Shown: one piece after another, positions 54,228 through 63,276 of the stretch
Layout of the letters: each line of letters starts with the position of its first letter
Numbering within the stretch: the first letter of the stretch is position 1
Assembly: GCA_964291445.2 (NCBI GenBank)
Contig: OZ219864.1
Location: forward strand, 434,001-498,000
Direction of reading: 5' to 3'
Length of the DNA: 64,000 bases
Source: JAPOXR01 sp964291445
GTDB taxonomy: Bacteria; Pseudomonadota; Alphaproteobacteria; Rhodobacterales; Rhodobacteraceae
The notes under the pieces: generated by a model
The model's database searches: none
What the model was told of the DNA's origin: nothing
The model's input: only the letters and a program-made list of their open reading frames with translations
Position numbers and translations under genes: made by a program

Positions 54228-55693
54228 CCGATGGCTCCTGGGCCGCCTTCATCGGCGCTGGCGCTGGCAAACAATGCCGTTCCCGTTGGGTTTGCCTTGG
54301 GTTTGCGGGTGGGATGAAGCTGACATGTTGCCCCTCGGGCGTCTGCAGCCACCGTCAAAGTGGCAGCGCTCAATCTCGACAGGTTGGCCGGGGTCTTGTC
54401 GTTGTCCGGCATGACGACCTCGAAGTGGCTGTGGTCTCCTGTCGTCTCCCCCTGCGGCCAATTGCCGGCAGCGTTGTCGATCTCGATGGAACGGGGCTCC
54501 CGGCAGCGTTCATCCGGAGTGTCGTTAGTGATATGTGGCGGAGCGGAGCCGGATTTCTGTCCGCTCCTGATCGTCACGGTCGTTGGGAATTGGCCATCAC
54601 TCGAAGTTGCCTCGGCAACCGGGACTCCCGAGAGTTCGGGCGGAATGGCAGCACCCGATGCTGGCGTATCGTCGAGCGGAATCACGTTGGCCCCGGAACT
54701 GCTGCTTTCGGTCAAGCCGGCCCGCGTCCTGCCTGTTGGCTCGCCGGATACGGCTCCGTGCAGACAGACGAGATGCTGGCCCGGTTGCGGCGTGTCATCG
54801 TCCACTATCTTCACCACAAACGTCTTCGCCGCCCCATCCGGAGTGAAGGTGTTGGCCGTCCCGAACTTGGGGTTTGGTGAAGTATGACCCTCGACGTGAA
54901 ACCTAGTCGGGAGGTTTTCCCCGGGCCTCGCGACGGTTGCCTGTGCGGTCTGCATTTCGGGCGCGGCGGTGCCTCCATCCGCAGGTATCGTCACCGTGCC
55001 GCCTTTTGCCTCATGCTCGGTCAGGGCGTCATCAACGACGGTTTCGGTGGACGTCCCGTGGCACGACATGATCGGGTGGCGGTCGCCCACGGCGTGAGGC
55101 ACAGGACATGCCATCGAGAACGCCGCTGGTTCCTTGCCGCTCTCCATGACCTTGAGCGACTCCGTAGTGTTGCGGTCAACGGTTGGCGCCTTACCGTCTA
55201 TGAGAGTTCCGTCCAACCTGGCTTCGAAGGCGGCGCCGTGGATGACACTCGCAATCACATCGGGCCGGTCTTCCGGTTCGTGGGCGGTGTTTTGGCTCGT
55301 CTGGATGATGATCGTCCGGGGCTTGATGCCTCCGGTCACGAGGGTCAGGGTTTGTGCCGTCTTCGAGAGGTCGAAGTCGTTGTCAGCGGTTGGGGTGAAT
55401 CCAGAAGGGTTGGGATCGGGTTTGACCCGGATTCTGACTGTCAACGGATGAGGGGTGTTGCCAATCCTTCTTGCGGTCGTGTCGGTCGTGTCGCCCTCTG
55501 TAATTCCATCAGGCAGAAGGGACGCCTTGTTTTGCAGGGTGGCAGGGGACAAGGAATTCCGGGCCTCAGCTTCCGGCACGAGCCCGGCCAGCATTGCCAT
55601 TGACAACAATGCCGCCAACCAGGCGCCGAGCCGTCGGAGGGCTTGAAGCGCCACCCCCCCCCCCCACAGCGGATTATGCTGCAATCCCATCAA
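54224..55693 (-). CDS. Truncated Calx-beta surface-protein paralogue with 5' poly-G tract
   Basis: 489 codons. It reads MMGLQHNPLW, then glycines encoded by a run of 12 G, then VALQALRRLG and a signal peptide (AWLAALLSMAMLAGLVPEAEA). The mature part is a divergent homologue of the giant protein's N-terminal region: SHFEVVMPDNDKTPANL here against SKYEVIMLDNDKTPASL there, and RKPKANPTGT against RRPKANPSGT. Homology stops after ADEG and the frame ends at once in the ATGA overlapping the giant gene's start. It has no barrel, so it is a remnant or a donor for recombination. A GTG right after the G run is an alternative start. Confidence 0.75.
   Translation of the reverse strand: MMGLQHNPLWGGGVALQALRRLGAWLAALLSMAMLAGLVPEAEARNSLSPATLQNKASLLPDGITEGDTTDTTARRIGNTPHPLTVRIRVKPDPNPSGFTPTADNDFDLSKTAQTLTLVTGGIKPRTIIIQTSQNTAHEPEDRPDVIASVIHGAAFEARLDGTLIDGKAPTVDRNTTESLKVMESGKEPAAFSMACPVPHAVGDRHPIMSCHGTSTETVVDDALTEHEAKGGTVTIPADGGTAAPEMQTAQATVARPGENLPTRFHVEGHTSPNPKFGTANTFTPDGAAKTFVVKIVDDDTPQPGQHLVCLHGAVSGEPTGRTRAGLTESSSSGANVIPLDDTPASGAAIPPELSGVPVAEATSSDGQFPTTVTIRSGQKSGSAPPHITNDTPDERCREPRSIEIDNAAGNWPQGETTGDHSHFEVVMPDNDKTPANLSRLSAATLTVAADARGATCQLHPTRKPKANPTGTALFASASADEGGPGAIG
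55654..55665 (-). repeat. Homopolymer of 12 G (coding strand), candidate phase-variation tract
   Basis: Twelve C on the plus strand read as G12 at codons 10-14 of the surface-protein paralogue, or immediately before its alternative GTG start. With 12 G the signal peptide is in frame. Gain or loss of one G would switch the frame (or alter ribosome binding). No other run this long was noticed in the window. Confidence 0.85.
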
Positions 55694-56902
55694 CGATGCA
55701 CCGATTGTCAGAGGCGCGGCGAAGAAGGAAGAGCCGGGGCTTGTTGACTTGTGCGTGCCCGGCGGGAACTGGACGAATTTCGCCGGGGTGGCTGTTCAGA
55801 TTGTCGGCCCGCAATGCCAGGCGGGCTGGAGGCCGTCAGGGAAGCCGGGTTGGCAGCCGGTTGCGATCGACTCGCGGCAGTTCGTGCAAACCCGGGCTGG
55901 CACGTTCGAAGGCAAAACCGATCCAGCCACGCGCCAGACTGACTCACCATCAGAGGTTCACCAAGCGCCATCTTGTTCGGCCCCATGTCCAGTGGCGCGA
56001 CACGCTCCCCGCGCGGCGGCGCGCCTCAACAAATCCACAGGGTACCGTGGCCGTGTCCTTCCAGTCGGCCGACGGTCCGATCAACATGCTACTCATTACT
56101 CCTCGACAAAACACAGAGGTACAAAAACAGGCCGATGTAGAAAAACAAGGCGCATCTGCCTGCGAATGGACCCACTACACCAAGTGCATCGACCACGCAA
56201 AGAATGATTTGCAGATTCCTGGCTGGTCTGCCGGCGTTGTTGCCCGGCATGATTGCGGTTCGGGGTTTGCGCTGGCTCATCCGTGTACGGGCTTTGCTCT
56301 CGCTTTCCTTGGTCGCTTGCGGGGGGCGCCCGGGCTAGTCAGTGGAGGCCTTGCACGGTCTGCATTACCCCGGCATTGGCTGCCGTTTGCCGGCAAGCAG
56401 AACGGCCGCCCGGTCGCAATTGTTCCATCGGCGTCGACGTCACGTTGAGTAGGTCGGTCGGCCGCACGCGTCCTCGGAATTCAACTGGCCGACTTCGGCG
56501 GAGGTTGCCCAGGTCGCATGAAACGACGAGCATGGTCGAGCAGGTTGAGGACGTTGCCGGCGGGCGATTCGGCATTCGGCAAGACTGTTTTGCTGGATGC
56601 AGGGTCTCGTCCCGCCGGTGAGCCGCCATGCTCCTCTCGCCGCGGCGTGTATCGCGCCCCGGCTGCGGCCTTGTTCTTGCCGGCACTCTCACGACCGGCT
56701 TGGCGTGAGCTGTGATCATGACCCGAGGCCTGGGGTTTCGTGGCGTCGAAGTTGATTTACGCTTGCATCGGGTTGCCCGCAGAAAGCGGCGAATGTTCCG
56801 CCCATCCTGCCGGCGCAGCAGTTGTCTTCCCGGGCGGTGGCAGGTATTCGAACGGCGTCGATCGGTAGCCCTGCCAGTACCGGCAGGGAGTCTGGAGGAT
56901 GA
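55694..56902. other. Divergent intergenic region between surface-protein locus and pyk
   Basis: About 1.2 kb. Open frames on either strand (for example plus 55594-56448, minus 56339-57532) are Arg/Pro-rich shadows or run into pyk on the wrong strand. An AT-richer patch lies at about 56085-56210. It should contain the promoters for the surface locus and pyk, but no clear boxes were found, nor an RNA gene. Confidence 0.4.
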
Positions 56903-58324
56903 ATGAGACGTGACCGGAGTGTCAAGATTGTCGCCACGCTTGGACCGGCATCGTCTACCAGGGAAACAATTCAGGATCTGTTCGAGGCAGGAGTCGATGT
57001 CTTCCGCCTCAACATGAGCCATGGCTCGCATGGAGATTTGGCCCGCCGTCACCGGATCATTCGGGAGGTATCGGCCGCTGCCGGCAATCCGATCGGAATC
57101 CTGGTCGATCTGCAGGGACCAAAGATCCGTTGTGGAACCTTCGCCGGCGGCGAGATCCAGCTTGAGCCCGGTGACCGGTTCACCTTTGACCTCGACGATG
57201 CGCCCGGCGACCGGACCCGTGTCCACCTTCCGCATCCGGAGGTGCTGGGCGAATTGAAGACCGGGTCGACCCTGCTGGTCAATGACGGGATCGTCCGGCT
57301 CAGGGTCGATGACTGCACGTCCGACCGAGCCGATTGCACGGTCATGGCCGGCGGGACGGTGTCGGATCGCAAGGGTGTCAACATTCCGGATGTCGTGGTG
57401 CCGGTGCCGGCGCTGTCGGAGAAGGATCGAGACGACCTGGAATTTGCCTGCGAGTTGGGAATTGACTGGCTGGCACTGTCCTTTGTCCAGCGCCCCGAAG
57501 ACATGCGGGAGGCGCGGGCGCTGGTCGGCCACCGGGCCGCTATTCTGGCAAAGATCGAAAAACCGGCAGCGGTGGAACGTTTCGAGGGCATTCTGGACGA
57601 GTCGGACGGAATCATGATTGCCAGGGGCGATCTCGGTGTCGAGACCCCGCTGCAGACCGTTCCGTCGCTGCAGAAACGGCTGATCAGGCGCTGCCGCGCT
57701 GCCGCCAAACCGGTCATCGTCGCCACGCAGATGCTGGAAAGCATGGTCACCAACTCGACGCCGACACGGGCCGAGGTCTCCGATGTCGCAACTGCCATCT
57801 ACGAAGGTACCGATGCCATCATGCTGTCAGCCGAGTCCGCTTCGGGAAACTTCCCGGTTGAATCGGTGCAAATGATGCACGAGGTGGCGCTGTCGGTTGA
57901 AAGCGACCCGACCTTTCTCCAGATCATGGAAGCCTCGCGCCGGGGCGATCGACAGTCGGTCCCCGATGCAATGACCGCAGCTGCCCGCGAGATTGCCGAG
58001 ACCACCGATATTGCGGCAATCTGCTGCTTCACCCACTCGGGAACAACCGCCCGGCTGGTGGCCCGCGAGCGCCCGCGGGTTCCAATCGTTTCCCTGACCC
58101 CTTTCGGTCACATTGCCCGGCGATCATGCCTGCTCTGGGGATCCCATTGTGTCGCTACCGAGGTCGTGCTCAGCTTTGACGAAGCCGTGGCAACGGCGGA
58201 AAAGGCGGTGATCAGCGAGGGGCTGGCGGCGCCGGGAGACCAGGTCATCATCATGGCCGGCGTTCCCTTCAACATTTCCGGATCAACCAACATCATCCGG
58301 GTGGCAAAACTCGGCGAGACCTGA
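56903..58324 (+). CDS. pyk: Pyruvate kinase
   Basis: 473 residues, start ATG at 56903 with GGAGG 4 bases upstream. Converts phosphoenolpyruvate and ADP to pyruvate and ATP. Family blocks: KIVATLGPASS, RLNMSHGSH, LVDLQGPKIR, active-site Lys in ILAKIEKPAAVERF, IMIARGDLGVE (metal ligands), VIVATQMLESM and the C-terminal allosteric domain ending in STNIIRVAKLG. B domain at about 70-170. Stands alone. The DUF1036/DUF1244 genes that often follow pyk in alphaproteobacteria are not present. Confidence 0.97.
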   Translation: MRRDRSVKIVATLGPASSTRETIQDLFEAGVDVFRLNMSHGSHGDLARRHRIIREVSAAAGNPIGILVDLQGPKIRCGTFAGGEIQLEPGDRFTFDLDDAPGDRTRVHLPHPEVLGELKTGSTLLVNDGIVRLRVDDCTSDRADCTVMAGGTVSDRKGVNIPDVVVPVPALSEKDRDDLEFACELGIDWLALSFVQRPEDMREARALVGHRAAILAKIEKPAAVERFEGILDESDGIMIARGDLGVETPLQTVPSLQKRLIRRCRAAAKPVIVATQMLESMVTNSTPTRAEVSDVATAIYEGTDAIMLSAESASGNFPVESVQMMHEVALSVESDPTFLQIMEASRRGDRQSVPDAMTAAAREIAETTDIAAICCFTHSGTTARLVARERPRVPIVSLTPFGHIARRSCLLWGSHCVATEVVLSFDEAVATAEKAVISEGLAAPGDQVIIMAGVPFNISGSTNIIRVAKLGET

Positions 58325-58762
58325 TTTCGACCTCATGCGGGACCCGCTGGAGGGATTGCAACGGGCAAGATCATCCTGCCATGGCCGATCTCCTGACCCC
58401 CGTGGACCGATGGCAATCTGGTCGGCACCGCCGGCAGCTGCCGAAACCCGGGCGAGGGAGGCGTTGAAATCGCAATTTGCCCGCTATCCGGGCCCTGGTT
58501 GCGGTCGCCAGGATCAGGGCAGGTCGGTCCGACAGGAAGGCCGTCGTCAGGCGAGCCGGCATGGGTGGGCGGGCATGTGCGGAGCCGGCGCATTCACGGA
58601 TCCTGCGGATGGAATTCGTGTGTCGGAGCCGGTCGCGGGAGGATTGAAGTTGGAGACAGGCCGCCTCATCCGGTCTTCGTTGCCTATCCGGGCGTTTGAC
58701 CGGAGACGACCGGCATTGCGCTCTGGCGGAGCAGGGTCTTCAAGAACAATAGTTCAGACATC
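58325..58762. other. Intergenic stretch after pyk
   Basis: About 440 bases with no credible gene. Short overlapping frames on both strands lack homology and ribosome binding sites. No obvious terminator hairpin followed by T residues was found for pyk. Confidence 0.4.
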
Positions 58763-59998
58763 ATGACCGAAATTCATGCAGCAACGACTTCGGAGGCCGA
58801 GACTGGTTCGGCTGGCTGGGATCCACTTGCCTGGCGGCATGCGCCCGTCATTCGCTGCGATGCCAAGGAGCCGTTCCTGCCGAGTGCGGTTGGGTATGCA
58901 ATCCACGAAAATGACTGCCCATCCCTGCTATTCGGCCATCCGGTGGCGCTCGAGGGCGCAGAGCGGGCAATCGAATACCTGGTCTGGTGGGATTGGAGCC
59001 ATCGGCGCATTGGCAACATGGAATTTGTCCGGATCTACCTCGACCGGACCGGCAATCCGGTTCGGGTCGAGACCTCCGCCGGCAACGGAGGCGGGACGAT
59101 GCGGGATTATTCCGGACAGGGTCTTCCCCTGGTCTCTGGCCGGGCCGTGTTGCTTGCAGAGCCGGGCACGCACGGGCTTGCCGCCGGCCCTGACGAATTC
59201 TGCCGGGATCCCGCCGGGAGCACGGTGCTCGCCGACGGGAGGTCCAGCGGCGGCGCGGGGCCGGTCCTGGATGTTCCGGGGATCACCATCGATGCATTGA
59301 CGATCTACGAGAAGCACATTGCCGGGAAATTCCTGGCGGGCCATGCGTCTGTCCCGACATTCGACTTTCGACAGATCGTCGATCTGCGCACATTGCCGGC
59401 GATGCCGATGATCCGGTTCGGTGCAACGATCCCCGGCCGCATCGACGCCAGGCTCTCCAGGCTGAAGGCGGAGACAAGAGGCGTGAAGGCCGTCCTTCTC
59501 GACAGCGGTGACACGCTGATCGACGAGAACTCGCAAATCTTCTCGGACGGGGAACTGGTCATCCGGGCCGATCCCGTTCCCGGGGGAGACAGCCTCGTGG
59601 CCGAATTGAAGCAGCGCGGCTACCTGGTGGCGCTGGTCGCCGACGGCCTCGTCGAGAGCTTCAGGAATGTCCATGGACAGCTCGGATTCTGGGATTTGTT
59701 TGATTCGCGCGCCATCTCCGAATCCGTCGGCACCACCAAGCCGGACCGCCGAATGTTCGATCATGCAACACGGGATCTCGGCCTGACCGAGGATGACCAT
59801 TCGGGCTGCGTGATGGTCGGCAACAACCTTGCCCGCGACATTGCCGGCGCCAATCGCCTCGGCATGTGGTCGGTCTGGATCAGCTGGACAGACAATTATC
59901 CGACCAGGCCGGCAAACAAGGCCGAGCAGCCGGATTTCGAGATCGGGCTGCCGCATGACCTCATCGGCATACTTGCAGAGATCGACGCCATGGGCTGA
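58763..59998 (+). CDS. Two-domain protein with C-terminal HAD-like domain
   Basis: 411 residues. Residues about 20-215 are an unnamed domain with an aromatic-rich core (AIEYLVWWDWSHRRIGNMEFVRIYLD), an arrangement I associate with certain HAD fusion proteins. Residues about 235-405 are HAD-like: motif I VLLDSGDTLID, a threonine region replaced by VALVADG, Lys in TTKPDRRMFDHA and motif IV MVGNNLARDIAGANRLGM. The second motif I aspartate is Gly (DxG), as in some HAD subgroups, so phosphatase activity is uncertain. No partner genes. It starts 439 bases after pyk. Confidence 0.8.
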   Translation: MTEIHAATTSEAETGSAGWDPLAWRHAPVIRCDAKEPFLPSAVGYAIHENDCPSLLFGHPVALEGAERAIEYLVWWDWSHRRIGNMEFVRIYLDRTGNPVRVETSAGNGGGTMRDYSGQGLPLVSGRAVLLAEPGTHGLAAGPDEFCRDPAGSTVLADGRSSGGAGPVLDVPGITIDALTIYEKHIAGKFLAGHASVPTFDFRQIVDLRTLPAMPMIRFGATIPGRIDARLSRLKAETRGVKAVLLDSGDTLIDENSQIFSDGELVIRADPVPGGDSLVAELKQRGYLVALVADGLVESFRNVHGQLGFWDLFDSRAISESVGTTKPDRRMFDHATRDLGLTEDDHSGCVMVGNNLARDIAGANRLGMWSVWISWTDNYPTRPANKAEQPDFEIGLPHDLIGILAEIDAMG

Positions 59999-60308
59999 AG
60001 GGTCGGCACTTGCCGAGAAGCAGGTTGCCTCCACGAGATCGCAACACTGCAGATGCGTCGGCTACTTGCCGGCCTGAACGAACAGACTGGGTTGGTCCGC
60101 CACCGGCCTGATGGGGCGGCTTGGGTTATCCGACTACAGCGACGCATGGTCGGACTTCGATTGCATCGCGATAGGCCCGTGCAGGTAAGCATGGCACCGA
60201 GGTTTTGCATCTCGCTTCCTTCAAACCGGGTGACCGAGAGGTTGCTTGAGCGACAAGGGCAAATGCTCGTTTTGACAAAGAACTTCAATCTAAAGGAGTA
60301 ATATTGGA
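59999..60308. other. Intergenic stretch
   Basis: About 310 bases between the HAD-like gene and the end of a convergent small secreted-protein gene. GC content falls from left to right. A plus-strand frame at 60053-60301 (82 codons) has no homology signature. Nothing else was seen. Confidence 0.35.
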
Positions 60309-60728
60309 TTAGTGATGACCTTCAATGGCTGCGTCAATCCCCTCTCTAATCAACAGCAATGCGCAACCTGCATCATCTCGTGCCTGTTGAATATAGTACT
60401 CTCTGCATCTAATCCAACTTTCAACTTCCGACCTGTAGCTTTCGACCTCCCATTCACTACAATTTCCTGACTCTGCACAATAGGGTTTGAATGGCTTAAA
60501 GCAGCTTGGGCGATCATAGCCAAAGCTCAAATCCCGGTTCATACTACACCATCCGTATTGATCGTTGATCCACCCGTACCGGTCTTCAAACCATTTCGCT
60601 ATCGCTTCCCACTTCTCTGCTTCGGCTTTCCATATCTCCGCCTTGGATTTCCAGTCTTCAGAAGCCAGTGTTGGAGAGACCAAGAGCCACCCGGCAAGTG
60701 TCGTAACAACAATTCCAAGATGTCGCAT
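60309..60728 (-). CDS. Small Cys-containing secreted protein
   Basis: 139 residues from the ATG at 60728, preceded by AAGAGG with 4 bases spacing; the open frame further upstream is not protein-like. A signal peptide (LGIVVTTLAGWLLVSPTLAS) is followed by a helical, Trp-rich stretch (WKSKAEIWKAEAEKWEAIAKWF). A domain with six cysteines follows (YGWCSMNRD, PSCFKPFKPYCAESGNC, WIRCREYY, GCALL). No family recognised. The DNA is AT-rich compared with neighbours, which suggests acquisition. Probably a disulfide-stabilised periplasmic or secreted protein. Confidence 0.7.
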   Translation of the reverse strand: MRHLGIVVTTLAGWLLVSPTLASEDWKSKAEIWKAEAEKWEAIAKWFEDRYGWINDQYGWCSMNRDLSFGYDRPSCFKPFKPYCAESGNCSEWEVESYRSEVESWIRCREYYIQQARDDAGCALLLIREGIDAAIEGHH

Positions 60729-61285
60729 GTGACCTCTTCGTTTGAACCGGCGACCACTATTTGCTACCACATTGAGGAAGCAAGTCGAAATATTTCGTTC
60801 AATCAACTCAAAGCGAGAGAACGTTCGACGATCTTCGGCAGTTCGCACTACATCTGGACCGGACCGAAAGTCGATTCCCTTCTCCCTATGTACCTGCGCA
60901 TAAATCCGAGTGCCGCCTGAAATAGGAACTCTTTCGAGGCCGACGACAGCTCGGCCGGTTCCGGACTTCAATCTTCGGGAAGCCAATTGCAAGAGGCTCT
61001 GCTCAAAGAAACCTATGTCTGGAACCCTCAGAGCCCGGAATGTGCCCCGGCAGGATCACTTGTAAACATGGATGCTTGAATTCCTGCACCGCCACGCGCG
61101 GTCGGACCTGCCTCGACATTCAACCGTGACATCGGTTGGGCCCTCTGCAATAATGACCGTTCATTGTTCACCAGATGCCGCATACCCACGAATGTCGGTG
61201 GTGTCGTGCGTGGCTGGATGCGTCCAACCGTGCCAGTGCAATTGACCATCCCCGGCCCGCGGCATCGCAACAGGGGGAATTGAAC
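60729..61285. other. Divergent intergenic region upstream of the ABC importer
   Basis: About 557 bases. The left half is AT-rich and belongs to the small secreted-protein side. The right half holds the importer promoter at 61126-61154 and a leader of about 125 bases before the binding-protein start. No gene recognised. Confidence 0.45.
61126..61154 (+). promoter_or_regulatory. Probable sigma-70 promoter of the ABC importer operon
   Basis: GTGACA, a 17-base spacer, then AATAAT: each box matches the consensus at five of six positions with ideal spacing. Transcription would start near 61161, giving a 125-nt leader before the binding-protein ATG at 61286. Confidence 0.6.
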
Positions 61286-63202
61286 ATGAGACTGACACAA
61301 CGAGACATCGTCATTGCCGGTGCAGTTGCCTGCGCGTGCTGGTCGGTGCCTGCACTTGCCCAGGAATGCAGTTCGTACAACGAGGCTCCGATGCTCGCCG
61401 AGGCCGTGGCCGCGGGGACGCTGCCAGCAATTGGCGACCGGTTGCCTGCCGAACCGCTTGTCGTGACGCCATACGAACAGGTCGGCGTTTATGGCGGGAC
61501 CATGGTCGATACCACGGGTGGCAACCGCCTGGCCGAGTTTCGTCACTTCGGCTACGAACCGCTCGTCCGCTGGTCGGTCGATGGCGGGCAGGTCCTTCCC
61601 AATGTCGCCAGGGGGTGGGACATCTCCGACGATGCCACCACCTTTACCTTCCACCTGCGCGAGGGCATGAAATGGTCGGATGGCGAGGATTTCACCGCCG
61701 ATGACATCGTGTTCTGGTGGGAGCATGTCGAAACCAACACCGACATCCAGTCGAAGCCGCGCGGCCTCTTTGTCGTGGGTGGCGAGCATGCCACGGTGAC
61801 CGCGATTGACGATTACACCGTGGCGTTTTCCTGGTCGCAACCCAACGGCCTGTTTCTCGAGAACCTGGCGACCAGCTACGGCGTGCGCGTCGTCCAGTTT
61901 GCCGAGCACTTCCATCGCCAGTTCGTCAATGGCCTGAACCCGGACGGGGTGGCTGCCGCAATGGAAGCTGCCGGAGCCACGGACTACACCCAGTGGTGGA
62001 ACTCCAATGTGGGCAGCTATGGCAAGCAGGCAGAATACAACAATCCTGATCGGCCTTTTGTCCAGGCCTGGGTTCCGCGCCAGCCATTCCTTGGCAAGGA
62101 GAGATTCACCTTCGAGCGCAACCCGTATTACTTCAAGGTCGACACGGCATGTAATCAGCTTCCGTATATCGACCGGCGCGAATGGGTGCTGGCCGCCGAT
62201 CCGGAGATCCAGCTGGCGAAATCCCTGACCGGTGAAGTCGATATCAGCCGGGTGAACATCTCGACCCCTGCCAATCGAAGCGTGTTCTTCGACAACATGG
62301 AGCAGGGAGATTATCGCCTGATCAGCGCCGATTCGGCCGATGCCAATGTTGCGGATTTCCAGTTCCCGGAAAACCACCCGGACGAGTTCAGGGCTTCGGT
62401 CTACCGGAACAGGGATTTTCGCATCGGGCTGTCGCTGGCGATCGATCGGGAGGAGTTGATCGACGTCGTGTTCCTCGGCCAGGGTGAACCCCACCAGATC
62501 GCACCTCGCCCCCGGTCGCCCTTCTATTCGGAGAGGCTTGCCAAGCAATACACCGAATACGACCCGGACCAGTCTGCCGGGCATTTGGACATGGTCCTTC
62601 CGGACAGGAATGATGATGGCATGCGCCTGCGACCTGACGGAGAAATCTTCACCGTGGTGATCGCGGTGAACAAGGACTTCAAGTCCGACTGGGTCGACAT
62701 GATGGAACTGATCGAGGGCTACTGGGAAGCGGTCGGTGTCGACACGGTACTCGAGGTGGTCTCGGATGCCACATCGGTCAGCCGCCGCGGCGCTGCCGAC
62801 AATGACATCGGCCTGTGGCTCGCGGAAAACGGTGCCGGGCGGCTACCGCTGCTGGACCCCGATGGCCTGCTCGGTTCGGAAAACGACCTCGAATGGCGCA
62901 AGTATCATGACACCGGCGGCGCCGAAGGGGTCATGCCTCCGGATGACATGCAGCGCATGTATGATCTCCAGGACCGGATACCACTGACTGCAGGCGCCGA
63001 ACAGGAAGCCGCCATGAAGGAGTATATCGAACTCGTGGCGGACAATTTCCCGCGGATCGGCATTGCCCTGCCTGCCGGAAACTACCGCGCCGTCAACAAC
63101 CGGTTGCGGAATGTCCCGGAGCCGTTGATGGAGGGGTGGCTCTATCCGGGAATATCACCGGCGAACTTCTCGACATTCTATATTGTCGAGGACCGGCAGT
63201 AA
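61286..63202 (+). CDS. ABC transporter substrate-binding protein, family 5 (peptide/opine type)
   Basis: 638 residues from the ATG at 61286 with GGGGGA about 7 bases upstream. A signal peptide ending VPALAQ sends it to the periplasm. Family 5 (DppA/OppA-like) features: an N-terminal lobe with PNVARGWDISDDATTFTFHLREGMKWSDGEDFTADDIVF, RNPYYFKVD, and a late DFRIGLSLAIDREELIDVVFLGQGEP region. At over 600 residues it belongs to the large subgroup that often binds oligopeptides, opines or glycosides; the ligand cannot be read. The permease gene follows after a hairpin. Confidence 0.93.
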   Translation: MRLTQRDIVIAGAVACACWSVPALAQECSSYNEAPMLAEAVAAGTLPAIGDRLPAEPLVVTPYEQVGVYGGTMVDTTGGNRLAEFRHFGYEPLVRWSVDGGQVLPNVARGWDISDDATTFTFHLREGMKWSDGEDFTADDIVFWWEHVETNTDIQSKPRGLFVVGGEHATVTAIDDYTVAFSWSQPNGLFLENLATSYGVRVVQFAEHFHRQFVNGLNPDGVAAAMEAAGATDYTQWWNSNVGSYGKQAEYNNPDRPFVQAWVPRQPFLGKERFTFERNPYYFKVDTACNQLPYIDRREWVLAADPEIQLAKSLTGEVDISRVNISTPANRSVFFDNMEQGDYRLISADSADANVADFQFPENHPDEFRASVYRNRDFRIGLSLAIDREELIDVVFLGQGEPHQIAPRPRSPFYSERLAKQYTEYDPDQSAGHLDMVLPDRNDDGMRLRPDGEIFTVVIAVNKDFKSDWVDMMELIEGYWEAVGVDTVLEVVSDATSVSRRGAADNDIGLWLAENGAGRLPLLDPDGLLGSENDLEWRKYHDTGGAEGVMPPDDMQRMYDLQDRIPLTAGAEQEAAMKEYIELVADNFPRIGIALPAGNYRAVNNRLRNVPEPLMEGWLYPGISPANFSTFYIVEDRQ

Positions 63203-63220
63203 TCAGGACGACGTGATGGA

Positions 63221-63244
63221 GGAAGGGGCCTGCCGGCCCCTTCC
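63221..63244 (+). terminator. Intercistronic hairpin between binding protein and permease
   Basis: A perfect 10-bp GC-rich stem, ggaaggggcc / ggccccttcc, with a 4-base loop (tgcc), 18 bases after the binding-protein stop. No T run follows. It probably reduces read-through or protects the upstream mRNA, so that the binding protein is made in excess over the membrane parts, a common layout in such operons. Confidence 0.7.
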
Positions 63245-63276
63245 CCGACCCTCCCGACAAGGCGATTGCCGGCGCC

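Noticed and set aside
56339..57532. 397-codon minus-strand frame overlapping pyk
   Set aside because: It covers the first 600 bases of a clear pyruvate kinase gene and shows no homology.
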